The notes under the pieces are model-generated. The model had not been told where the DNA came from and made no database searches. It worked only from the letters and a program-made list of their open reading frames with translations. Of a stretch of DNA of 11,535 bases, positions 1 through 7,812 are shown piece by piece. The position numbers and the translations under genes are program-made. Positions within the stretch are counted from its first letter, which is position 1. Each line of letters begins with the position of its first letter. Origin of the DNA: Patescibacteria group bacterium (GTDB lineage: Bacteria > Patescibacteriota > Patescibacteriia > Patescibacteriales > GWC2-42-12); NCBI GenBank assembly GCA_018813805.1, contig JAHJAP010000057.1:1-11535 (forward strand), read 5' to 3'.

Positions 1-9
1 TAATTTTTT

Positions 10-24
10 CCCGCATATTGCGGG
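10..24. other. Short perfect hairpin upstream of atpG
   Basis: CCCGCA (10-15) and TGCGGG (19-24) form a perfect 6-bp GC-rich stem with a TAT loop, in otherwise very AT-rich DNA 37 bases before the atpG start. Six T residues precede it on the + strand, but neither strand has a T run after the stem, so it does not look like an intrinsic terminator. By standard operon order atpA should lie just upstream, and the TAA at 1-3 could be its stop codon, but that cannot be seen here. It may be an intercistronic mRNA stability or processing hairpin; this is inference. Confidence 0.45.
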
Positions 25-61
25 ATAATATTTAAATTTTTAATATAAATTTCAAACAGCT

Positions 62-1033
62 ATGGCATCAATAGAAGATATAAAAAAAAGAATAAAATCA
101 ATTCAAAATACTAAAAAAATTACTAAAGCAATGGAAATGGTGGCTGTAGTTAAAATGCGCAAGGCGATTGAATCGGTTTTAAAAACTAGAAGTTATGCTA
201 ATTTAAGTTGGCTAACGATTTTAAATTTATCTCAAGTAATAAAAAATAATAATGAACCACTCCATCCATTATTAGAAAAAAGAAAAGAAATAAAAAAAAC
301 AGGAGTAATTTTAATAACTTCAAATCGTGGATTGTGTGGAGGCTTTAATACAGCGATTATAAATAAAATTAATAATGCTATAAAAAAATATTGTATACAA
401 AAAGGAGTATTAGAAAAAAAAACAGAATTTATTTTAATTGGTAAAAAGGGCGCAGTTGTTTATAATTCTTTTGGTTATAATATTGCGGCTGATTTTCCTA
501 AATATGATATTATTAGCGAAGTAAAGGAAATTTTGCCTATTAGTCAATTAGTTATTAAGGAATATCTTGCAAAAAAATATGATCAAATTTTTGTTGCTTA
601 TACTGATTATATTAATCCAACTAAGCAATTGCCACGCGTTAAACAACTTTTACCAATTGATATAATTGCGCAAGATGAATATTTGGGTATAGTTGGGCAA
701 GATATACGTCTTGGTATAAAAAAAGATTTTTTAAAAGAAAAAGAAGAAAAATATTTAAAAAAAGATCAGTTTATTTATGAATATACTTTTGAGCCAAGTC
801 CTTCAGAAGTTTTAGATGAAATGTTGCCAAGATTGATTGAAGTTCAATTATTTCAGGCGTTATTAGAATCAAATGCGTCTGAACACAGTGCAAGAATGAC
901 AGCAATGCATCAAGCAACAAAAGCAGCGGGCGATATGGTAGATGAGCTTACATTATTTTACAATAAAGCCAGACAAGCTAGCATTACAGCTGAAATTGCA
1001 GAAATCAGCGCCGGAGCAAATGCGATGAAATAA
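62..1033 (+). CDS. atpG: F1Fo ATP synthase subunit gamma
   Basis: This is the central rotor shaft of the F1 sector. It turns inside the alpha3beta3 ring and couples proton flow through Fo to ATP synthesis or hydrolysis at the inner face of the membrane. The family is recognised from its two coiled-coil ends. The N-terminal helix begins MASIEDIKKRIKSIQNTKKI and runs on through TKAMEMVAVVKMRKA. The C-terminal helix (about residues 265-323) contains RMTAMHQATKAAGDMVDEL and ends in AEISAGANAMK. The middle Rossmann-like region contains the typical SNRGLCGGFN (about 87-96). At 323 residues it is somewhat longer than the usual 285-295; the extra length lies in lysine-rich stretches near residues 110-125 and 220-238. 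The ATG at 62 gives the canonical N-terminus but has no Shine-Dalgarno sequence. The next gene is a NYN-domain protein, not atpD. Confidence 0.97.
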   Translation: MASIEDIKKRIKSIQNTKKITKAMEMVAVVKMRKAIESVLKTRSYANLSWLTILNLSQVIKNNNEPLHPLLEKRKEIKKTGVILITSNRGLCGGFNTAIINKINNAIKKYCIQKGVLEKKTEFILIGKKGAVVYNSFGYNIAADFPKYDIISEVKEILPISQLVIKEYLAKKYDQIFVAYTDYINPTKQLPRVKQLLPIDIIAQDEYLGIVGQDIRLGIKKDFLKEKEEKYLKKDQFIYEYTFEPSPSEVLDEMLPRLIEVQLFQALLESNASEHSARMTAMHQATKAAGDMVDELTLFYNKARQASITAEIAEISAGANAMK

Positions 1034-1057
1034 AATTTGTTTATTAAAAGTAATTTT

Positions 1058-1570
1058 ATGATTTTAAAAGAGAATAATGTTGCATATATGGACGGTGCGA
1101 ATTTGCACAGAGGCATTGCTGGTTTTGACTGGAAATTAGATTACGCGCGATTTAGAGTTTGGTTATCTGAAAAATATAGTGTAAAAAATGCTTATATTTT
1201 TATTGGGTTGATACCGAAATATAAAGATTTATACATATACCTTCAGGAATGTGGTTTTACTTTGATTTTTAAAGAAGTAGTTTATGATGGGGACGGAAAA
1301 GCAAAAGGTAATTGCGACGCTGATTTAGTTTTGCATGTGGCGCGAGATACTTATAAAAATAAATTTGATAAAGCGATTATTGTTTCCAGCGACGGCGATT
1401 ATGCTAGTTTAATAAAATTTTTACAAGAAAAGAATAAATTTAAAATTATCCTTTCGCCAAGTAATCAAAAAAGATGTTCAATATTATTGAAAAGGACTAA
1501 CGCACCAATTGTTTATTTAAACGATGTGAAAGATAAAATTTTCTTAAAGAATAAAAAAAGCCCCTATTAA
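1058..1570 (+). CDS. NYN/LabA-like (DUF88) PIN-fold nuclease-domain protein
   Basis: The protein has 170 residues and consists almost entirely of one NYN domain, a PIN-like fold found in metal-dependent RNases and relatives such as LabA. The visible acidic set fits the family. MDGANL holds D12 and N15 on the first strand, CDADLVLHVARD holds D87 and D89, and IIVSSDGDYASLI holds D112 and D114 on a late strand. These should form the metal site. No extra domain, signal peptide or membrane segment is seen. The frame can be extended to a TTG at 1037, but the ATG at 1058 is better: it is a normal start codon, has T at -1 like the other genes here, and leads directly into the first strand. It begins 24 bases after the atpG stop and precedes the atpD spacer, so it interrupts the ATP synthase operon. 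The target is unknown; RNA cleavage is inferred from the family. The last bases lie in the 1553-1588 hairpin. Confidence 0.85.
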   Translation: MILKENNVAYMDGANLHRGIAGFDWKLDYARFRVWLSEKYSVKNAYIFIGLIPKYKDLYIYLQECGFTLIFKEVVYDGDGKAKGNCDADLVLHVARDTYKNKFDKAIIVSSDGDYASLIKFLQEKNKFKIILSPSNQKRCSILLKRTNAPIVYLNDVKDKIFLKNKKSPY

Positions 1571-1596
1571 GGACGAACCTTAGCAGGGTCTCTTTC
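1553..1596. terminator. Strong hairpin after the NYN gene, terminator-like on both strands
   Basis: The stem pairs CCCTATTAAGG (1562-1572) with CCTTAGCAGGG (1578-1588) around a 5-base ACGAA loop, with one mismatch and one G-T pair. On the + strand it is preceded by a seven-A run (1553-1559) and followed by TCTCTTT (1589-1595), a mediocre T tract. On the minus strand the same stem is followed by seven T residues (1559 down to 1553), a classic intrinsic terminator. It overlaps the NYN stop codon at 1568-1570. It probably ends or attenuates the atpG-NYN transcript, and it terminates the candidate minus-strand RNA better than the + strand one. Confidence 0.7.
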
Positions 1597-1604
1597 GTAG
1601 TAAT
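1553..1604 (-). ncRNA. Candidate short minus-strand RNA, about 50 nt
   Basis: On the minus strand, the promoter at 1638-1611 would start a transcript near 1604. That transcript would end at the intrinsic terminator with its T run at 1559-1553. The product would be about 50 nt: a short leader, the 10-bp hairpin and a U tail. The leader contains ACGAA (1598-1594), an exact complement of the whole hairpin loop UUCGU (1577-1573). This allows either a pseudoknot or a competing 5-bp hairpin that would break the terminator stem. Its 3' part is antisense to the last codons of the NYN gene. I do not recognise a named RNA family. Transcription is inferred from the promoter and terminator arrangement only. 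Confidence 0.4.
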
Positions 1605-1610
1605 ACTATA

Positions 1611-1638
1611 AATATAGCAAATTATAAGACAAAGTCAA
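1611..1638 (-). promoter_or_regulatory. Sigma-70-type promoter on the minus strand
   Basis: Reading the minus strand, TTGACT (1638-1633, five of six consensus bases) is followed by a 16-bp spacer and TATATT (1616-1611). TG one base upstream of the -10 box gives an extended -10 (TGCTATATT). No protein gene lies downstream on this strand; the next signal is the terminator at 1588-1553. This is one of the better promoter matches in the window. Its placement right before a terminator suggests a small RNA. Confidence 0.5.
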
Positions 1639-1645
1639 TAGATAG

Positions 1646-1654
1646 TTATCCACA
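1646..1654 (+). promoter_or_regulatory. Perfect DnaA box (TTATCCACA)
   Basis: The 9-mer matches the high-affinity DnaA box exactly. It lies in the gene-free stretch between the NYN gene and atpD, 8 bases upstream of the -35 box of the minus-strand promoter, and overlaps the small palindrome ACAGCTGT (1652-1659). I found only this one box, so a replication origin is not supported. A DnaA-responsive promoter or a titration site is possible, and chance occurrence cannot be excluded. Confidence 0.4.
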
Positions 1655-1659
1655 GCTGT

Positions 1660-1798
1660 TCTAATTTAAAAATTATGTCAGCAACAAAAGATTCAAATTT
1701 TAAATGGAAAATAAAATTTTATTAAATTTAAATAAAATCAATTAAAATTTAATAAAGGTCAACTTTTTTTCTTTGGAAAAGGGAATTAAAAAAATTAA
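1660..1798. other. AT-rich gene-free stretch with inverted repeats
   Basis: No gene is seen here. The stretch is extremely AT-rich. It contains the perfect 14-bp palindrome AATAAAATTTTATT (1710-1723) and an 11-bp inverted repeat, TTATTAAATTT (1719-1729) with AAATTTAATAA (1745-1755). These could unwind easily or form weak hairpins. I found no convincing + strand promoter for atpD in it. Confidence 0.5.
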
Positions 1799-1803
1799 TA
1801 AAT

Positions 1804-1964
1804 GGGCCTGTCGCCGAATACCGTATTTGGTATAAAATTCCAAATTTTTGTAAATTTTTTCAAAAACTTTTTCGCTAATATAACCATATTCCCTCAAAAC
1901 TTTTTGAAAAAATTTCCTAAAAATTTGAAATTTTATACTCAAAAGAGCATTCGGCGACAGACCC
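1804..1964. mobile_element. Cruciform repeat element, copy 1 (161 bp, MITE-like)
   Basis: The terminal inverted repeats are GGGCCTGTCGCCGAAT (1804-1819) and ATTCGGCGACAGACCC (1949-1964), 15 of 16 matching. Inside are a side hairpin around ACCG-TATT-TGGT (from 1820) and a second around TACTC-AAAA-GAGCA (1936-1949). The long central stem pairs 1833-1850 with 1918-1935 and 1852-1866 with 1901-1915. It is capped by AATAT-AACC-ATATT (1877-1890). The direct repeat TAAAT flanks the element at 1799-1803 and 1965-1969, as expected for a target-site duplication. It is about 94% identical to copy 2. It ends 16 bases before the atpD start, so it lies in the atpD 5' UTR. No transposase is present; mobilisation in trans is inferred. 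Confidence 0.8.
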
Positions 1965-1971
1965 TAAATAA

Positions 1972-3354
<1,383 letters not shown>

Positions 3355-3384
3355 AAATAAAAAATTTTTGTATTTTAAATTAAT

Positions 3385-3840
3385 ATGCAAGACAAATTTA
3401 TACAATTTGAAATAGTTACCCCTGAACGAGTGGTATTAAAAGAAGAAATTATTCAAATCACTGTACCAACCAAAGATGGAGAAATTACTGTTTTATCTGG
3501 TCACATTCCTTTGGTGTCAAGTTTAAAGCCGGGCGTGATTCATATTAAAAAGAAAGACAATGAAGATGAAATTATATCTATTTCAGGAGGTTTTTTAGAA
3601 GTATTAAAAAATAAAATAGTAATTTTAGCTGATACAGCTGAACGAGCAGAAGAAATTGATATAACTAGGGCAGAAGAGGCTTATCGTCGCGCTGAAGAAA
3701 TTAAAAAAAATACTAGACATATTGATCAAATTAATTTTATTGAAATTAATGCTAATATTGCTAAAGAATTAGTCAGAACCCACGCGATTAAAAGGTGGAG
3801 AAAACTTAAAGGCTTAAACGATTCTGCTACATCTGTTTAG
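3385..3840 (+). CDS. atpC: F1Fo ATP synthase subunit epsilon
   Basis: This is the small rotor-stalk subunit that binds gamma and the c-ring and can inhibit ATP hydrolysis. The 151 residues contain both family domains. The N-terminal beta-sandwich (about 1-88) includes FEIVTPERVVLKEEI and the signature GEITVLSGHIPLVSSLKPG. The C-terminal helical hairpin (about 90-145) includes ADTAERAEEIDITRAEEAYR. The C-terminal helices can reach into F1 in regulated enzymes, and their presence suggests that inhibition is possible. It starts 30 bases after the atpD stop and is the last subunit gene, as in the canonical atpBEFHAGDC order. No clear hairpin terminator follows it, only a T-rich patch at 3861-3870 before the groES promoter. 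Confidence 0.95.
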   Translation: MQDKFIQFEIVTPERVVLKEEIIQITVPTKDGEITVLSGHIPLVSSLKPGVIHIKKKDNEDEIISISGGFLEVLKNKIVILADTAERAEEIDITRAEEAYRRAEEIKKNTRHIDQINFIEINANIAKELVRTHAIKRWRKLKGLNDSATSV

Positions 3841-3885
3841 TTAGTTATAGCTTTTCTAATTTTTTTAATTTGGGCAACAAAAGTC

Positions 3886-3914
3886 TTGACAAGGAAAATT
3901 GGTTTAGGTATAAT
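3886..3914 (+). promoter_or_regulatory. Consensus sigma-70 promoter of groESL
   Basis: TTGACA (3886-3891) and TATAAT (3909-3914) are both perfect consensus hexamers, separated by the optimal 17 bp. The expected start point is near 3921, which gives a 5' UTR of about 110 nt carrying the CIRCE element. A promoter this strong, with an operator downstream, suits a chaperonin operon held in check by a repressor. Confidence 0.9.
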
Positions 3915-3959
3915 GTAAAATTATATCACTAATGGTGCACTTCATATTTAAGTATAACC

Positions 3960-3986
3960 TTAGCGCTTGGCTGGTAAGAGTGCTAA
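3960..3986 (+). promoter_or_regulatory. CIRCE operator (HrcA-binding site)
   Basis: TTAGCGCTT (3960-3968), a 9-base spacer and GAGTGCTAA (3978-3986) match the CIRCE consensus TTAGCACTC-N9-GAGTGCTAA. The right arm is perfect and the left arm differs at two positions. CIRCE is bound by the HrcA repressor, which relies on GroEL for folding, so the operon is predicted to respond to chaperonin demand. It lies in the 5' UTR, 45 bases before the groES start. HrcA itself is not in this window. Confidence 0.92.
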
Positions 3987-4031
3987 ATATAATTCAAATT
4001 TTTAATAAATAATTTTTAATAAAACATTATT

Positions 4032-4322
4032 ATGAAATTAAAACCTCTTTATGATCATCTCATTATTAAAGCAATTAATGAGAACGAAGTTACAAAGTTT
4101 GGCATAGTTTTGCCAGACACAATTGACAAGGAAAAGTCAGAAAAAGGTGAAGTTATTGCTGTTGGACAAGGCAAATTATTAGATAATGGCCAAATAGCGC
4201 CAATGAGCGTTAAAGTTGGCGAAAAAGTAATGTTTAAAAAATATTCTCCAGATGAGATTAAGGTTGATGGCGAGGAATATTTAATTATTAGGGAATCAGA
4301 TATACTGGCAATATTGGAATAG
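4032..4322 (+). CDS. groS: Co-chaperonin GroES (Cpn10)
   Basis: This is the heptameric lid that caps the GroEL ring and encloses the folding chamber in the cytoplasm. The 96 residues are the usual family length. The start MKLKPLYDHLIIKAI matches the family beta-strand. The GroEL-binding mobile loop spans about 16-32, with its hydrophobic IVL contact at 25-27 inside FGIVLPDT. The later KVGEKVMFKKY and EYLIIRESDILAILE complete the beta-barrel. It is the first gene of the operon under the consensus promoter and CIRCE, and is followed by groEL after 72 bases. Confidence 0.97.
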   Translation: MKLKPLYDHLIIKAINENEVTKFGIVLPDTIDKEKSEKGEVIAVGQGKLLDNGQIAPMSVKVGEKVMFKKYSPDEIKVDGEEYLIIRESDILAILE

Positions 4323-4360
4323 TGCGATGTAAAATTATTAAATAACTTTATTAAAATTTA

Positions 4361-4378
4361 TCAGCGATATATCGTTGA
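4361..4378. promoter_or_regulatory. 18-bp palindrome between groES and groEL
   Basis: TCAGCGATATATCGTTGA reads the same on both strands except for one pair (G against T), centred on ATAT. It lies in the 72-base spacer, 16 bases before the groEL start. It could be a mild mRNA hairpin that influences processing or relative yields of the two chaperonin subunits, or a protein-binding site. No known site is recognised. Confidence 0.35.
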
Positions 4379-4385
4379 ATAATAA

Positions 4386-6047
<1,662 letters not shown>

Positions 6048-6077
6048 TAAAAATAGAATAATAGTCTTTTTGAATAT

Positions 6078-6111
6078 AAAAAACCGTTAAATTATGTTTA
6101 GCGGTTTTTTT
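6078..6111 (+). terminator. Intrinsic terminator of groESL
   Basis: AACCGTTAAA (6082-6091) pairs with TTTAGCGGTT (6097-6106) around a 5-base TTATG loop. Flanking A and T runs extend the stem, and it ends in seven T residues (6105-6111). This is a standard Rho-independent terminator 30 bases after the groEL stop. Because of the A/T symmetry it may also work on the minus strand. Confidence 0.9.
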
Positions 6112-6158
6112 ATGGCTTGATGGGTCGCGTTGAATTTTGCTAAAGTTAATTTTTTATA

Positions 6159-6187
6159 TTGCTTTGATTAGTAAAATGATCTATAAT
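6159..6187 (+). promoter_or_regulatory. Probable promoter of the PerM-family gene
   Basis: A perfect -10 box TATAAT (6182-6187) lies 17 bp after a weak -35 box TTGCTT (6159-6164). The expected start point near 6194 gives a leader of about 25 nt to the ATG at 6219. It sits just after the groESL terminator, where a new transcription unit is expected. Confidence 0.6.
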
Positions 6188-6218
6188 TAGAACATAATAC
6201 AATTATAATCTAAATAAT

Positions 6219-7265
6219 ATGGAAATTAATAAACAACCAATTAATATTAGTATTACAATAGGAACAATTATTAAAATTATTTTTACTTTTTTACTTTTTT
6301 ACTTTTTATTTTTAGTTAAAGATATTTTGGCAATTTTATTTATTTCTTTTATTTTATCAAGCGCTATTTGCCCTTGGGTTGATAAAATGCAAAAATTAAA
6401 AATTCCTCGTAGTATTAGTGTGTTGTTGATTTATTTAGTTTTATTTTCAACAATTAGTTTAATAATTTATTTAATTATTCCACCAATTGTTGAGCAGACT
6501 AGTGAATTAGCTAATAATTTTCCTGAATATTTAGAAAAAGTAATTTCTACATTTTCTGCGCTTAAAGATTATTCTGCTCAACATGGCCTTTTAAATCAAA
6601 GTAAAAATAATTTAGACGTAATAAGTTCTAATTTGCAAATAGCTGTAAGCAGTGTTTTATCAACTATTACTGGTATTTTTGGCGGAATTTTTTCTTTTTT
6701 TCTAGTTTTAGTTTTAACTTTTTATATAGTAGCGGAAAAAAATGCTATTAAGAAATTAATTTGGTCAATTGTTACAGAAAAAAATCAATCATATGCGATT
6801 GATATTATTGACCGTATTCAGAAAAAAATTAGTATGTGGTTAAGTGGTCAGATGATTTTAAGTTTATCTATATTTGTTTTAGTTTATATTGGCCTATCTA
6901 TTCTTGGTGTTAAATATGCTTTGGTTTTAGCTTTGGTTGCTGGCTTAACAGAATTTGTTCCTTATTTAGGACCGATTTTTGGAGCTATTCCAGCTGTTTT
7001 TTTGGCCTTAACTCAGTCGCCAATATTAGGATTGTTTGTTGTTGCTTTGTATTATATTATTCAGTTGGTTGAAAATAATATTTTAGTTCCAAAAATTATG
7101 CAAAAAGCTGTTGGTATTAATCCAGTAATTAGCATAGTTGCTTTATTAATTGGTTTTAAAATTGCTGGTGTTGTTGGAGCAATTCTTTCTATTCCAGTGG
7201 CTACTGCTGTTAGTATTCTTGTTAAAGATATTATTGATAATAAAAAAGACATTGAACCTATTTAG
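6219..7265 (+). CDS. AI-2E/PerM-family membrane transport protein
   Basis: This is a multi-pass inner-membrane protein of 348 residues, the normal family length. Hydrophobic segments lie near residues 13-48, 64-88, 145-172, 207-262, 266-286 and 302-335, with a more polar, extended stretch at about 88-140. The family signatures are clear. LTEFVPYLGPIFGAIPA is the conserved E-P-GP motif, and QLVENNILVPKIMQKAVGINP follows. Members have been linked to autoinducer-2 export, ion/proton antiport and organic solute transport, so a substrate cannot be assigned from sequence. It appears to be a single-gene unit between the groESL terminator and repeat copy 2, which begins one base after the TAG stop. 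The ATG at 6219 has no Shine-Dalgarno sequence. Confidence 0.9.
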   Translation: MEINKQPINISITIGTIIKIIFTFLLFYFLFLVKDILAILFISFILSSAICPWVDKMQKLKIPRSISVLLIYLVLFSTISLIIYLIIPPIVEQTSELANNFPEYLEKVISTFSALKDYSAQHGLLNQSKNNLDVISSNLQIAVSSVLSTITGIFGGIFSFFLVLVLTFYIVAEKNAIKKLIWSIVTEKNQSYAIDIIDRIQKKISMWLSGQMILSLSIFVLVYIGLSILGVKYALVLALVAGLTEFVPYLGPIFGAIPAVFLALTQSPILGLFVVALYYIIQLVENNILVPKIMQKAVGINPVISIVALLIGFKIAGVVGAILSIPVATAVSILVKDIIDNKKDIEPI

Positions 7266-7266
7266 T

Positions 7267-7427
7267 GGGTCTGTCGCCGAATACCGTATTCGGTATAAAA
7301 TTCCAAATTTTTGTAAATTTTGTCAAAAACTTTTTCGCTAATATAACTATATTCCCTCAAAACTTTTTAAAAAAATTTCCTAAAAATTTGAAATTTTCTA
7401 TTCGAAAGAGTATTCGGCGACAGACTC
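7267..7427. mobile_element. Cruciform repeat element, copy 2 (161 bp, MITE-like)
   Basis: It has the same length and architecture as copy 1, with about 10 differences. The termini are GGGTCTGTCGCCGAAT (7267-7282) and ATTCGGCGACAGACTC (7412-7427). The first side hairpin, ATACCG-TATT-CGGTAT, is perfect here, and the second reads TATTC-GAAA-GAGTA with one G-T pair. The flanking repeats ATTTAGT (7260-7266) and ATTTAAT (7428-7434) match at 6 of 7 bases, as expected for an aged target-site duplication. The left flank contains the TAG stop of the upstream gene, so insertion occurred exactly at the end of that reading frame. The tRNA-Leu lies 52 bases beyond on the other strand. Confidence 0.8.
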
Positions 7428-7479
7428 ATTTAATTAAAAGTAATTGGGTGCTTGAAATGATGAGGATTTATATACTGCG

Positions 7480-7566
7480 TGGTGCCTCGGGAGAGAATTG
7501 AACTCTCATGAAATTGCTTTCACACGAGTTTGAGTCGTGCGCGTCTACCAGTTCCGCCACCGAGGC
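7480..7566 (-). tRNA. tRNA-Leu (anticodon CAA)
   Basis: Read on the minus strand, this is an 87-nt class II tRNA. The acceptor stem GCCTCGG pairs perfectly with CCGAGGC. The D-loop region reads TGGCGGAACTGGTAGACG. The anticodon arm CACGA-CTCAAAC-TCGTG places CAA in the loop, reading UUG leucine codons. A long variable arm typical of leucine tRNAs follows, and then the T arm with GTTCAATTC. Discriminator A and the 3' CCA are encoded. It is the only RNA gene on this strand in the window apart from the candidate small RNA. A TATACT box (7575-7570, minus) ends only a few bases before the 5' end, so its promoter is unclear. Confidence 0.96.
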
Positions 7567-7576
7567 TTTTTAGTAT

Positions 7577-7610
7577 AAGATGGTTTCAAAATAAATTTTG
7601 CAACCATCTT
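7577..7610. terminator. Long hairpin between tRNA-Leu and parA, possible terminator
   Basis: AAGATGGTT (7577-7585) pairs with AACCATCTT (7602-7610). Inside it, CAAAAT (7587-7592) pairs with ATTTTG (7595-7600), with one mismatch and a 2-base loop as drawn. On the + strand it is followed by TATTGATTTTT, a moderate T-rich tract, so it could end + strand read-through. On the minus strand no T run follows and it sits just 11 bases before the tRNA 5' end, where it may affect the precursor leader. The role is inferred. Confidence 0.45.
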
Positions 7611-7746
7611 TATTGATTTTTGTGTAATTTTTTAAAAAAAGGTTAAAAAGAAGGCAAGGAAATGGATTGCGAATCAGAGTCAGCAATGACAAAAGTAAAT
7701 TAAAAAATCTTGTTCTACAGATTAATACTAAATTACATTAAAAAAA

Positions 7747-7776
7747 TTGTCAAAAATAATCTAGTTGGTGTATACT
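7747..7776 (+). promoter_or_regulatory. Probable parAB promoter
   Basis: TTGTCA (7747-7752, five of six) and TATACT (7771-7776, five of six) are separated by 18 bp. The expected start point near 7783 gives a leader of about 30 nt to the parA ATG at 7813. The segment between the tRNA-side hairpin and this promoter (7611-7746) holds nothing else I can recognise. Confidence 0.6.
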
Positions 7777-7812
7777 GAATTAGTAGGTGCAAAATATTTT
7801 GTATATTTTTTT

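Noticed and set aside
1037..1057. Upstream TTG start for the NYN gene
   Set aside because: The seven added residues are not part of the NYN fold, and the ATG at 1058 fits the start context of the other genes.
1646..1798. Replication origin
   Set aside because: There is only one DnaA box, no dnaA or rpmH nearby, and no clustered iterons. parAB a few kb away is suggestive but not enough.
3841..3880. Terminator after atpC
   Set aside because: There is a T-rich patch, but the only possible stem (TTAG/CTAA) is 4 bp with a long loop, too weak to call.
7150..7501. Open frames over the end of the PerM-family gene, repeat copy 2 and the tRNA region, including another MGLSPNTVFGIKFQIF
   Set aside because: The shared peptide comes from the DNA repeat, not from protein conservation. 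The frames overlap the PerM-family gene or run into the antisense of a tRNA.
7765..7812. Upstream TTG start for parA
   Set aside because: It would place the -10 box and the start point inside the gene and add 16 residues before the canonical MSKIISIVNQKGG start.
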